64,000 nt of DNA from Arthrobacter sp. CAN_C5. GTDB taxonomy: Bacteria > Actinomycetota > Actinomycetes > Actinomycetales > Micrococcaceae. Under the pieces are notes generated by a model. The model was not told the DNA's origin. It did not search any database and saw only the letters and a list, made by a program, of their open reading frames with translations. Every line of letters begins with the position of its first letter. Positions within the stretch are counted from its first letter, which is position 1. Below are positions 1-7,653 of the stretch, piece by piece. Position numbers and translations under genes: made by a program. The stretch is from assembly GCF_017875735.1 (NCBI RefSeq), contig NZ_JAGGMZ010000001.1, positions 3,348,001 through 3,412,000 of the forward strand, in the 5' to 3' direction.

Positions 1-680
1 GGTCCGAAGAACCCGGTGAGCATGCAGACCAGGATCAGGGGAATCAGGATGCCCACGATGGCGTGGATGGCTGCCACCTGGAAGCCGATGTTCGAGACAT
101 ATTCCGGCATGGTCAGCCCGAGGACGGCGATGCGCTCGTCCACTGCCGGATCCCCACCCAGGCCATTGGTCACACCGACCAGGATGGGCGTACCGACCGC
201 GCCGAAACTCACCGGTGTGCTCTGGATGATCAGACCCACCATGACGGCTGCCATCGCTGGGAAGCCCATGGCGAGAAGCAATGGGGCGACGACGGCGGCC
301 GGCGTACCGAAGCCCGACGCACCCTCGATGAAGCTACCGAACAGCCAGCCGATGATGATGGCCTGCACCCTGCGGTCAGCCGAGATGTTATTGAAACCCG
401 CCCTGATGCTCGCCATGGCGCCACCGATGGTGAGCGTCGAGAGCAACAGCAGCGCACCGAAGACGATATAGAGCAGAGTCCCGGCAACGATCAACCCTTC
501 GAGCGACGCCGCGAGGATGCCCGTGAAATCCATCTCCCAAACCAGCAGCGCCACCAGCACCACCAGCACGTAGCCGACCGGCATGGCGTATTTCGCTGGC
601 CAGCGGAACCCCGCTAGCAATACCCCCACCACCAGGATCGGCGCCAACGCCAATAAACTAAGCACCGCAAGATTATCCAT
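1..680 (-). CDS. lctP: L-lactate permease (LctP family), 3' end beyond window
   Basis: Reading from the ATG at 678-680, 226 codons are open to the window edge with no stop, so the gene is cut at its C-terminal side. It predicts a very hydrophobic integral membrane protein starting [14 protein letters not shown]. It contains the LctP signature region: a segment [19 protein letters not shown] around residues 115-133, followed by [17 protein letters not shown]. In this family (TC 2.A.14) such segments belong to a 12-14 helix H+/lactate or glycolate symporter. The family usually has about 530-560 residues, so roughly 60 percent is missing here. No RBS is striking. The upstream 206 bp hold two palindromes (764-778 and 800-817) that may be operators. 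Substrate (L- versus D-lactate or glycolate) cannot be told from this half. Confidence 0.88.
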   Translation of the reverse strand, partial: MDNLAVLSLLALAPILVVGVLLAGFRWPAKYAMPVGYVLVVLVALLVWEMDFTGILAASLEGLIVAGTLLYIVFGALLLLSTLTIGGAMASIRAGFNNISADRRVQAIIIGWLFGSFIEGASGFGTPAAVVAPLLLAMGFPAMAAVMVGLIIQSTPVSFGAVGTPILVGVTNGLGGDPAVDERIAVLGLTMPEYVSNIGFQVAAIHAIVGILIPLILVCMLTGFFG

Positions 681-763
681 AAACCAGTCCCCTTTGACTG
701 TGGCTACCGCATGACTCCACGATGATGAACGCTACCGACCGCGCATTTCGCGCGACGAATGCC

Positions 764-778
764 TTCCACATCGTGGAA
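764..778. promoter_or_regulatory. Perfect palindrome upstream of lactate permease
   Basis: TTCCAC-ATC-GTGGAA is a perfect inverted repeat with 6-bp arms and a 3-nt centre, 84 bp upstream of the lactate permease ATG. The size and placement fit a dimeric repressor or activator site. Which protein binds is unknown. Confidence 0.4.
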
Positions 779-799
779 TAAGTTTTCTACCAACGAGTA

Positions 800-817
800 A
801 GACCTTAGGTCTGACCA
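800..817. promoter_or_regulatory. Overlapping palindromes resembling a FadR/LldR-type operator
   Basis: AGACCT-T-AGGTCT (800-812) overlaps GGT-CTG-ACC (808-816), which continues into A at 817. The second half resembles the TnGTnnnACnA operator pattern of GntR/FadR-family regulators such as LldR, with one mismatch at the first position. It lies about 120-135 bp upstream of the lactate permease start. Assignment to lactate-responsive control is an inference. Confidence 0.35.
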
Positions 818-886
818 CAGGATCAGTCAATGGTTGGCACGTGTAATCGGCCGCGATGGTCCGATTCTGCGACAAGCGGTAGTCAG

Positions 887-1474
887 CTAGGCGCCGTCGT
901 CGGACACCTCCCGCAAATGCATCCGCTCACCCTGCCGACCGAACAGGCTCATGAACTCCACCGGGTTGTCATCGGCCCGGCCGAACCAGTGCGGCGTCCG
1001 GGTGTCGAACTCGGCAGCCTCCCCCGCCGGCAGCACGATGTCCCGGTCCCCCAGCACCAGCCGCAGGTTGCCGTTCAGCACGTAGAGCCACTCGTACCCC
1101 TCGTGCACCTGCTGCGTCGGCGTCTCCCGCCCTGTACCGCCCGGCAGGATGTGCTTGTACGCCTGGATGCCGCCGGGCTTGCGGGTCAGCGGTATCAACG
1201 TGCCCCAGCTGGCGGTGATCGGGCGCAGGTGTACCCGCGGATCTCCGGTGGTCGGGGCTCCCACCAGCTCATCAAGCGGTACCTGATGCACCTTCGCTAG
1301 GGGTAGCAGCAGTTCCAGCGTGGCCTTCCGCTGGCCGGTTTCCATCCGCGAGAGGGTGCTGACCGAAATGCCGGTGGCCTTGGCGAGCGCGGTCAGGGTG
1401 ATGTCCCGGCGGATCCGGAGGGCCTTCAGGCGCGGCCCGACTGCGGCCAGCGCCTCATCGATTGCTTTGTCCAT
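887..1474 (-). CDS. XRE-family regulator with C-terminal cupin
   Basis: The 195-residue protein has an N-terminal lambda-Cro/C1 helix-turn-helix (about residues 14-68; TALAKATGISVSTLSRMETG is the helix-turn-helix core) and a C-terminal cupin_2 domain (about 110-185; HEGYEWLYVLNG and LPAGEAAEFDTRTPHWF contribute the barrel histidines/acidic residues). Family members usually sense a small molecule through the cupin and repress a neighbouring operon. I chose ATG 1474; an in-frame extension to 1552 would run through the divergent gene's leader. It is divergent from the flavoprotein/methyltransferase operon with only 66 bp between starts, so that operon is its probable target. Its ligand is unknown. 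Confidence 0.85.
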   Translation of the reverse strand: MDKAIDEALAAVGPRLKALRIRRDITLTALAKATGISVSTLSRMETGQRKATLELLLPLAKVHQVPLDELVGAPTTGDPRVHLRPITASWGTLIPLTRKPGGIQAYKHILPGGTGRETPTQQVHEGYEWLYVLNGNLRLVLGDRDIVLPAGEAAEFDTRTPHWFGRADDNPVEFMSLFGRQGERMHLREVSDDGA

Positions 1475-1482
1475 GGCCCTAG

Positions 1483-1509
1483 TTTGCCATCTCAGCAAAG
1501 ATGTTTGCA
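1483..1509. promoter_or_regulatory. Probable operator between XRE-cupin and flavoprotein genes
   Basis: Three TTTGC/GCAAA half-sites occur in 27 bp: TTTGC at 1483-1487, GCAAA at 1495-1499 and TTTGC at 1504-1508. The two direct TTTGC copies are 21 bp apart, about two helical turns. The site lies in the 66-bp divergent spacer, suiting autoregulation plus control of the flavoprotein operon. Confidence 0.4.
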
Positions 1510-1540
1510 CTCCTTGAGGTGTGGGCACAGGATGAAGGAC

Positions 1541-2545
1541 ATGAGCACACATACCACTTCATTCACATCCGCCCACAGGTACGACGTCGTCATCGTCGGC
1601 GGCGGTGCCGCTGGCCTGAGTGCCGGGCTGATGCTCGGCCGCTGCCGCCGCTCGGTCGCGATCATCGACGGCGGCGAGCCACGCAACGCTCCCGCCGCGG
1701 GGGTCCACGGCTTCCTGACCCGGGACGGTATGAAGCCCGTCGAACTGCTGGCGATCGGCCGCGGCGAGGTCGAGTCCTACGGCGGCATCATCATTGACGG
1801 GCAGGTGATCGCCGCTGGCCGCGACGGCGAGGACTTCACCGTCACCCTCGCCAGCGGTCAGGTCGTCACGGGCAAACGCCTGCTGATCGCGACCGGCCTG
1901 ATTGATGGGCTGCCCAACGTCCCCGGCGTCAGCGAGCGCTGGGGCCGCGACGTGCTGCACTGCCCGTTCTGCCACGGTTGGGAGGTCCGCGACCAGGCGA
2001 TCGGCATTCTCGCCACCGGCCCGATGGCCTCACACCAGGCCCTGTTGTTCCGGCAGTGGAGCACTGACATCACCCTGTTCCTCCACACCAACCCCAGGCC
2101 CTCCGCCGAGGAGCTGGAGAAGATCGCCGCCCGGGGTACCCGCGTGGTCGAGGGCACCGTCCGGGAACTGACAGTCGAGGAGGACTCGCTGCGCGGCGTC
2201 GCGCTCGACGACGGCCGGACCATCCCGCTGGACGCCGTCGTCGTTGGGCCGACCTTCAACGCCCGCGCCGACGTGTTCGCTGATCTGGGCGTGGCGACGG
2301 TCGCGCACGAATCTGGCCTGGGGACCTTCATCGCCACTGGTGATGCCGGTGCCACCAACGTTCCCGGCGTCTGGGCCGTTGGGAACGCGGCGAACCTGAT
2401 GGCGCAGGTGCTCGCGTCGGCGGCCGAAGGCTCGTGGACAGGCGCGATGATTAATATGAGTCTCATGGAAGACGAGCTGCAGCGCGACCTCGCGGCACAC
2501 CGCAGCACCCGTGACGCCAATCAAACGAAGGTGACCGCAGCATGA
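1541..2545 (+). CDS. Thioredoxin-reductase-like NAD(P)/FAD-dependent oxidoreductase
   Basis: The 334-residue product is a two-Rossmann flavoprotein of the thioredoxin reductase fold. The FAD-binding glycine motif GGGAAG is at about residues 20-25, a CPFCHGWE motif at about 141-148 provides a redox-type Cys pair, and ATGDAG with VPGVWAVGNAAN near the C-terminus is the second FAD-contact motif (around residues 265-290). Classical TrxB has CAxC; here it is CPFC, so thioredoxin need not be the substrate. I preferred ATG 1541 because AGGA at 1528-1531 sits at a good distance; ATG 1532 is possible. It overlaps the methyltransferase by ATGA. It likely reduces a disulfide or low-molecular-weight substrate in the cytosol. 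Confidence 0.85.
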   Translation: MSTHTTSFTSAHRYDVVIVGGGAAGLSAGLMLGRCRRSVAIIDGGEPRNAPAAGVHGFLTRDGMKPVELLAIGRGEVESYGGIIIDGQVIAAGRDGEDFTVTLASGQVVTGKRLLIATGLIDGLPNVPGVSERWGRDVLHCPFCHGWEVRDQAIGILATGPMASHQALLFRQWSTDITLFLHTNPRPSAEELEKIAARGTRVVEGTVRELTVEEDSLRGVALDDGRTIPLDAVVVGPTFNARADVFADLGVATVAHESGLGTFIATGDAGATNVPGVWAVGNAANLMAQVLASAAEGSWTGAMINMSLMEDELQRDLAAHRSTRDANQTKVTAA

Positions 2546-3201
2546 CCTCCCACAACCACCACAGCCACGATGATCACCCGCCCACCGAGTACGACCAGAC
2601 CTACTGGGACACCTTCTACAACGAGCGGCCCGCTGCCTGGAGTGGTCAGCCCAACCCGCAGCTGGTCGCCGAGGCGGCTGAGCTGACGCCAGGGAGAGCG
2701 CTCGACGTCGGCAGCGGCGAGGGTGCCGACGCGATCTGGCTGGCCCGCCGCGGCTGGACGGTTACCGCCGTCGACATCTCCGAGGTGGCGCTCACACGTG
2801 GGGCGGCCATGGCGGCAGCCGACGAGGACTCCGCCGCCCGGATCACCTGGGACCGCCAGGATCTGTTGCGATGGGCCCCGCAGGAGCTGTCGTTTGACCT
2901 CGTTACCGCCCAGTTCCTGCACCTGCCCAAGGCCGAGCGTGAGCCCCTGTTTACCCGGCTGGCATCGGCTGTCGCTCCGGGTGGCACCCTATTGATCGTG
3001 GGACACCACCCGAGCGACATGGAGTCCGGCGCGCACCGGCCGCCCCGGCTTGACCTCTTCTACTCGGCGGAGGAGATCGCCCCGCTGCTCGATCCGGGGC
3101 AGTGGGAGATTGCGACCGAATCCCGGGAACGGGTGCAGGATCACGACGGCGAGGCGATCACCATTCACGACGCCGTGCTGAGCGCGCGCCGGAAGGCGTA
3201 G
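2542..3201 (+). CDS. Class I SAM-dependent methyltransferase
   Basis: The 219-residue protein shows the class I methyltransferase core: motif I LDVGSGEGADAIWLA at about residues 54-68, the acidic loop end VTAVDIS at about 76-82, and a motif near FDLVTAQFLHLP (around 117-128). The N-terminus is rich in His (SHNHHSHDDHPP), which could bind metal or be disordered. The WDTFYNERPAAWSGQPNP segment resembles the tellurite-resistance/thiopurine methyltransferase-like group. It is translationally coupled to the flavoprotein by ATGA. The methyl acceptor is unknown. Confidence 0.82.
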   Translation: MTSHNHHSHDDHPPTEYDQTYWDTFYNERPAAWSGQPNPQLVAEAAELTPGRALDVGSGEGADAIWLARRGWTVTAVDISEVALTRGAAMAAADEDSAARITWDRQDLLRWAPQELSFDLVTAQFLHLPKAEREPLFTRLASAVAPGGTLLIVGHHPSDMESGAHRPPRLDLFYSAEEIAPLLDPGQWEIATESRERVQDHDGEAITIHDAVLSARRKA

Positions 3202-3297
3202 GGAACATTGTCTTGCCCTCGGGAAGGATTCGAGGACTCCATGCCTTATAGAAGGGGAGCTGCTCGCAGCATCACACCCCCACACTTAAGGAATTCC

Positions 3298-3876
3298 ATG
3301 ACGTATCAAGCACACACGCCTGTCGCTGCGACCACCGCGCAGACCATCTTCCGGGTTGCCCTGGGCAGCGTCCTGGTGGCGCACGGGTCGCAAAAACTGT
3401 TCGGCTGGTTCGGCGGCGGAGGCATCGACGGCACCAGCAAGGGCATGGACGCCATGGGCTTCCGCCCGGCCAAGACCAGCGCTGTGTTGGCCGGAGTCGG
3501 CGAGGCCGGAGCGGGTCTGGCCCTCGCCGTCGGCCTGGGCACCCCGGTAGCCGGTGCTGCCGCGGCAACCACGATGGGTGTCGCCGCCAGCGTTCACACC
3601 CCGAACGGTTTCTTCGCGTCCGACGGCGGGTTCGAGTACCCGGTGGTGTTGGGCATCGCAGCGGCATCGTTCGCTATTGCGGGTGCGGGCGCCGTCTCGC
3701 TGGACTCGGTCACCGGGCACGTCCTGGACCGGCCGTGGATGCGGGCCACCGCGTTGGCTGCGATCCCCGTCGCGATCGGCATCCAGCTCTACCGCCGGCA
3801 CAAGACCCTGGCGGGCGACGCCAAGTCAGAGTCGGAGAAGACTCCCGTCGCCGAGGGTTCGACCGACCCAGCGTAG
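3298..3876 (+). CDS. DoxX family membrane protein
   Basis: The 192-residue protein has about four hydrophobic helices and the DoxX-family opening (FRVALGSVLVAHGSQKLFGWF followed by GGGGIDGT). HTPNGFFASDGGFEY in the middle is also typical of the family. The ATG at 3298 has AAGGA at 3288-3292, which decides it over an in-frame upstream start at 3208. DoxX/DoxD proteins are inner-membrane proteins linked to quinone or redox chemistry; the precise reaction here is unknown. It lies 96 bp after the methyltransferase, so it may be the end of that operon or have its own promoter. A hairpin terminator follows. Confidence 0.82.
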   Translation: MTYQAHTPVAATTAQTIFRVALGSVLVAHGSQKLFGWFGGGGIDGTSKGMDAMGFRPAKTSAVLAGVGEAGAGLALAVGLGTPVAGAAAATTMGVAASVHTPNGFFASDGGFEYPVVLGIAAASFAIAGAGAVSLDSVTGHVLDRPWMRATALAAIPVAIGIQLYRRHKTLAGDAKSESEKTPVAEGSTDPA

Positions 3877-3888
3877 GCAGTACCTCAC

Positions 3889-3924
3889 AGAGGCCGTGCA
3901 CCGGAGTTCCGGTGTGCGGCCTCT
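3889..3924 (+). terminator. Hairpin terminator after DoxX gene
   Basis: AGAGGCCG (3889-3896) pairs with CGGCCTCT (3917-3924), with an inner CACCGGA/TCCGGTG stem (3899-3905/3908-3914). It starts 12 bp after the DoxX stop. There is no clear T-tract, as is usual in this kind of genome. Confidence 0.65.
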
Positions 3925-3960
3925 GGCGTTAAGGCTGCTGGCACAATCGCTGGTGACACA

Positions 3961-4824
3961 ATGAGTGCCATGACGGCAATCATGCTCGGGTGGGACCCGG
4001 ATCACCGGGAGGGGTGGCAATTCGCCTACGCCTCAGCGGCTGACACCATCCGTCACGACAGCGTCGTGTCGATCCGCTGGCCGGTGTCTTTCCCTTTTGT
4101 TGCTGCTGGGGCCGATGTCTGGATCCTTCTGCAGGGTGCTCACGAGCGCGGTCTTCTTGGGCACGGCACCGTTGCCCCGTCCTCCCTCGGCACGGCCGAC
4201 CGTTCAGCCGACGACGGCGGCTCCCTCACCGTCGACCTGGACCTGCTGCTCCCCCGCGGTGAGCACATCACGGAGTCGGTGCTGCTCGACCGGGTGCCGG
4301 GGGTCGGGTGGGACGCCGATCCGCCGTCGGGAACGTCACTCGCTCCCGGGGACGAGTTGCTGCTGAGGACGGTATGGGCCGAACATGCGCCGTCGTCCGC
4401 GTTTGATCCGGTCACCTCCATCCCCGGCACCCTGCCGACCAGTGCGCTCACCCGGATCGCGGTGAACCGGCATGAACGCGATCCCGACGCCCTCCGGCAG
4501 TGCATCGCTCACCACGGGACCAGTTGCGCCGTCTGCCGGTTCAACTTCGAGGAATCCTATGGGGAGGTGGGGCGCGGGTTCATCCAGGTCCACCACATTG
4601 TGCCGGGGTTGCGGGTGGATGCCAACTATGTGTTGGATCCGCTCACCGACCTCGTTCCGTTGTGCCCCAACTGCCACGCGATGGCGCACCGGCGAACGCC
4701 TGAGCCGTATTCGCCGGCCGAGTTGCGGCGGCTGATTCGCCCGTCGATTCATCTGGAGGGGTCCGTTGTCGACCCGGTGGAGCTGCGCGCTCAGGAGGAT
4801 GCTGCCCGGATCCTCGGGTCCTAG
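3961..4824 (+). CDS. HNH endonuclease domain protein
   Basis: The 287-residue protein ends in an HNH nuclease module: CAVC, then GFIQVHHIVPG, DPLTDLVPLCPNCHAMAH (about residues 187-242). The HH pair, the Asn of CPNCH and the last His form the beta-beta-alpha-metal active site, and the two CxxC pairs bind a structural zinc. This resembles McrA-like and 5-methylcytosine-associated HNH proteins. The N-terminal 160 residues form a separate domain I do not recognise. No methyltransferase sits beside it, so a restriction-modification role is not shown. Start choice between ATG 3961 and ATG 3970 is open. It is convergent with the NERD gene. Confidence 0.8.
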   Translation: MSAMTAIMLGWDPDHREGWQFAYASAADTIRHDSVVSIRWPVSFPFVAAGADVWILLQGAHERGLLGHGTVAPSSLGTADRSADDGGSLTVDLDLLLPRGEHITESVLLDRVPGVGWDADPPSGTSLAPGDELLLRTVWAEHAPSSAFDPVTSIPGTLPTSALTRIAVNRHERDPDALRQCIAHHGTSCAVCRFNFEESYGEVGRGFIQVHHIVPGLRVDANYVLDPLTDLVPLCPNCHAMAHRRTPEPYSPAELRRLIRPSIHLEGSVVDPVELRAQEDAARILGS

Positions 4825-4846
4825 ATGTATTGCCCCGGGTGGCCGG

Positions 4847-5809
4847 TCATCCGGCGCTATCGGCGGGTTGGCTCACCGTGGGAGTGGGTTGCGGCACCAT
4901 CACATCCGACGGATCCGGCCCACCGATAAGGTTCACCAAAAAGATCAGGGCCACACCGATTGCCGCTAGCTGAGCCGATACGGCCAGGCAGCCTGGCTTC
5001 TTTTTCGATCGTCCCGACTTCCGCCGTTGAGGCCTGGTGCCCTGTGAACGCCTCACCCCTGTGGGGCCGATCGACCTGTCAGCCTGTTGGGACCGCATAC
5101 GTCCGCTCGCCAAACGGCGCTGCTGCAGGGTAGCGCCAGCACCATCTGCCGATGCCAGACCCGCGGTTGTCAGCAGGGCCGGGCTCCGCTCTCCGCCTAG
5201 AAGCTGCAGGAGGTAGTGGTGGATGGCACCGACGAATTCCGGTTCCAGCACTTTCGGCAGTTCCAGTACCGATGCCGAGATCGTGTTCAACCCCTCGACC
5301 CGTACTCCAGCTCCCGTCACAACCTTGAGATCCGGATGCCCCACCATGCACAGCCAGGTTTGGACGAGCTGCCGATGTTGAGGTTCAAGGAGTGCGGCAA
5401 CCGCTCCCGCCTGGTCCATGGCGGAAGCCGACTCCTTGGACCGGACCGAACCGTTCTGGGTCAGTTCACCGCGCCGAAGTTGAACCTCGCCGGACCAATT
5501 TTTGGCATCGACAATCACTATGCCGCCCGGCCCGACAAGGAGGTGATCGAGGTTGGCCTTTGGCCTGCCCGGCCAGTGCACATCGTGCAGAGCAAGCCAG
5601 CCGTCGCTTGAAAGCAGATCAAGGCGGTCGGCCACCAACAACTCGCCCGCAGCGCCAGCGTTCCACGCCCGTTCGGCACGCTCAGCGTGCTGAACCTGTT
5701 GCTGCAAGCGTTGAACGGCCACGTGGGCGTCTGCTAACTCACGCTTCAGGCGAATGACACGTTCAGCGGCCAGGCGCGCCTGTTCAGTCGCTCCAGCACC
5801 AGCAGCCAT
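4847..5809 (-). CDS. NERD (nuclease-related) domain membrane protein
   Basis: The 320-residue protein begins with a predicted coiled coil (about residues 8-50, rich in RLKRELADAHVAVQRLQQQV-like heptads). Then comes a NERD domain (about 53-170), whose core DHLLVGPGGIVIVDAKNWSG carries the D and DAK residues of the restriction-endonuclease-like fold. A basic linker leads to one hydrophobic helix near 275-300 (CLAVSAQLAAIGVALIFLV) and a short polar tail. NERD proteins are thought to act on nucleic acid; the target is unknown. The stretch from 5810 to 6030 after its start holds no gene that I can see. Confidence 0.8.
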   Translation of the reverse strand: MAAGAGATEQARLAAERVIRLKRELADAHVAVQRLQQQVQHAERAERAWNAGAAGELLVADRLDLLSSDGWLALHDVHWPGRPKANLDHLLVGPGGIVIVDAKNWSGEVQLRRGELTQNGSVRSKESASAMDQAGAVAALLEPQHRQLVQTWLCMVGHPDLKVVTGAGVRVEGLNTISASVLELPKVLEPEFVGAIHHYLLQLLGGERSPALLTTAGLASADGAGATLQQRRLASGRMRSQQADRSIGPTGVRRSQGTRPQRRKSGRSKKKPGCLAVSAQLAAIGVALIFLVNLIGGPDPSDVMVPQPTPTVSQPADSAG

Positions 5810-6030
5810 CGCTCATCCCCCATCAGATCCTGATCCCAGCCTAGATCCGCACTTGATTGGAGTGGTGCAGTATTCGCGCAAGAGAGCATCAGGAATTAGC
5901 CCCTTCTTAGTGAGGCGGGACGACGCAGCCAGCCTGAATTTCTAGTCGGCCCGTTGCAATACCCCGGCGTTGATAAGGAGCAAGGGATATCGCGAATAAA
6001 CGAGCCGCTAAGAGGCTAACGCCTCGGAAC

Positions 6031-6360
6031 CTATTGCCGATGCGCCGAGGCAAGCACTGATGCTAGAAGCCCCGGAAAGACCGCCTCCAGGTCATCCCGG
6101 CGCAAACTATTCATTCGGGCGGTACCCTCATAGCGCTGCCTCACAATGCCCGCCTCACGAAGCACCCGGAAGTGGTGTGTGCTGGTCGATTTCGTCACGG
6201 GAAGATGAAACGCGCTACAGGACAGCTCGGCGTCCGACTCGGCCAGCACCGCAACAATGTCCAACCTGAGCGGGTCTGAAAGCGCCTGGAGCACCTCCGT
6301 CAGAAGGAACTCCTCTGCCGAAGGGTGCCCCACCTGCCGTGGAAGGGATTCTGCGCTCAT
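6031..6360 (-). CDS. ArsR-family transcriptional regulator
   Basis: The 109-residue winged-helix protein has the ArsR core: LSDPLRLDIVAVLAE (first helices) and TKSTSTHHFRVLREAGIVRQR (recognition helix and wing). No metal-binding CVC pair is visible; the single Cys is in LSCSAFHLP, so this is not a classical arsenic sensor. It is divergent from the old-yellow-enzyme gene with about 100 bp between, in which GTAC-containing inverted repeats lie. It most likely represses that reductase and itself, releasing on an electrophile or a redox signal (inference). Confidence 0.85.
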   Translation of the reverse strand: MSAESLPRQVGHPSAEEFLLTEVLQALSDPLRLDIVAVLAESDAELSCSAFHLPVTKSTSTHHFRVLREAGIVRQRYEGTARMNSLRRDDLEAVFPGLLASVLASAHRQ

Positions 6361-6383
6361 GGTGACTTCCTCAAAATTCGAAC

Positions 6384-6437
6384 TAGTACGATCAAAGTTG
6401 TACTAAGGCTTTTATCGTTGTACGTTGACTATCGTAC
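6384..6437. promoter_or_regulatory. Operator-like repeats between arsR and OYE gene
   Basis: TAGTAC (6384-6389) and GTACTA (6400-6405) form an inverted repeat with a 10-nt centre. GTACG (6420-6424) and CGTAC (6433-6437) form a second one. TTGTAC occurs in both (6398-6403, 6417-6422). Two sites in the divergent spacer suit dimeric ArsR-type binding. Confidence 0.45.
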
Positions 6438-6463
6438 CAATCAACCGATCGATAGGCATTGCC

Positions 6464-7552
6464 ATGGCTGACGCAACACTTTTTGACACCACCACCGTCG
6501 GTGGTTTGCAGCTCGCGAACCGCGCCGTCATGGCGCCAATGACCCGCTCCCGCGCCAATGACGACGGTGTCCCCACCGAGATGATGGCCACCTACTACGC
6601 GCAGCGCGCATCGGCCGGATTGATCATCACCGAGGGGACGCAGCCCAATGCCGTAGGCCAGGGATACCCTTTTACCCCCGGTCTCCACACTGCTGAGCAA
6701 GTTACCGGCTGGCGCTCGGTCACCGAGGCCGTCCACGCCGAAGGCGGCAAGATCTTCGCCCAAATCATGCACACCGGCCGCATCGGCCACCCCAGCCTGC
6801 TGCCCGACGGTCAGGTCCCCCTCGCACCCTCAGCCGTCCGCCCGGCCGGCCAGGTCTTCACCGCTGATGGGATGCAGGACTTTGTGGTCCCGCAGGCGAT
6901 GACCGTGCAGGACATCACCGACACTGTCGCCGATTACGCCACGGCTGCGCGCCTCGCTGTCGAAGCCGGGTTCGACGGCGTCGAAATCCACGGCGCCAAT
7001 GGGTACCTGCCCCACCAGTTCCTCGCAAGCGGCACCAACCAGCGCACCGATGAATACGGCGGCTCGCCTGTTGCCCGCACCCGCTTCCTGGTCGAAGTGA
7101 TGCAGGCGGTCGTGGCAGCTATTGGCGCAGGACGAGTGGGCTTCCGCCTCTCCCCCGGTAATGACTTCAATGACATTTCCGAAGATGACGTCATGGACAC
7201 CTACACGTCCCTCCTCGAGCAGCTGGTTCCCCTGGGCCCTGCATACCTTCACATCGTCGAAGCCCGCGAGAAGAACGTCAATCAGCGCATCCTGGGCCTC
7301 TGGGAGGGGACTCTTATCGTCAACCCGTCACCCCTGGTCCAGAACCAGGAGGCAGCGGACAAGGAACGTGCTGACCAGTGGCTGGCACGCGGCGCGGACC
7401 TCATCGCGTTCGGCCGCATGTTCATCGCCAACCCGGACTTCGTGGAGCGGCTCGCCACCGATGCTCCGCTCAACGAAGCCGACGGCAGCACATTCTATGG
7501 CGGCACCGAGGTGGGCTACACCGACTACCCCACCCTCGTCACCAGCTCCTAG
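6464..7552 (+). CDS. Old yellow enzyme family alkene reductase (NemA-like)
   Basis: The 362-residue TIM-barrel flavoprotein matches the classical OYE class: ANRAVMAPMTRSRA near the N-terminus (FMN contact), HTGRIGHPS, and the substrate anchor HGANGYLPHQF, with His176 and Asn179 as the expected pair. NQRTDEYGGS and RVGFRLSP continue the barrel. Such enzymes reduce activated C=C bonds, nitro compounds, maleimides or quinones with NAD(P)H via FMN in the cytosol. ATG 6464 is chosen because homologues begin close to the barrel; an upstream ATG at 6425 adds 13 residues lying in the operator region. It is divergent from and probably controlled by the ArsR gene. Confidence 0.9.
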   Translation: MADATLFDTTTVGGLQLANRAVMAPMTRSRANDDGVPTEMMATYYAQRASAGLIITEGTQPNAVGQGYPFTPGLHTAEQVTGWRSVTEAVHAEGGKIFAQIMHTGRIGHPSLLPDGQVPLAPSAVRPAGQVFTADGMQDFVVPQAMTVQDITDTVADYATAARLAVEAGFDGVEIHGANGYLPHQFLASGTNQRTDEYGGSPVARTRFLVEVMQAVVAAIGAGRVGFRLSPGNDFNDISEDDVMDTYTSLLEQLVPLGPAYLHIVEAREKNVNQRILGLWEGTLIVNPSPLVQNQEAADKERADQWLARGADLIAFGRMFIANPDFVERLATDAPLNEADGSTFYGGTEVGYTDYPTLVTSS

Positions 7553-7561
7553 TTCAGCGTA

Positions 7562-7604
7562 CCCGTCTGCCTACTGCCGAAACGCGCGGCGGGAGGCAGA
7601 CGGG
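7562..7604 (+). terminator. Hairpin terminator after OYE gene
   Basis: CCCGTCTGCCT (7562-7572) pairs perfectly with AGGCAGACGGG (7594-7604), an 11-bp stem starting nine bases after the reductase stop. No T-tract follows. Confidence 0.7.
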
Positions 7605-7653
7605 ATTGGTGCGTTTCGCGTCATAATGGCAGGTGCTGAACCGGCATGGGATT

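Noticed and set aside
3961-4824. Restriction-modification system
   Set aside because: An HNH domain is present, but no adjacent DNA methyltransferase or specificity subunit; the methyltransferase at 2542 is of the small-molecule type.
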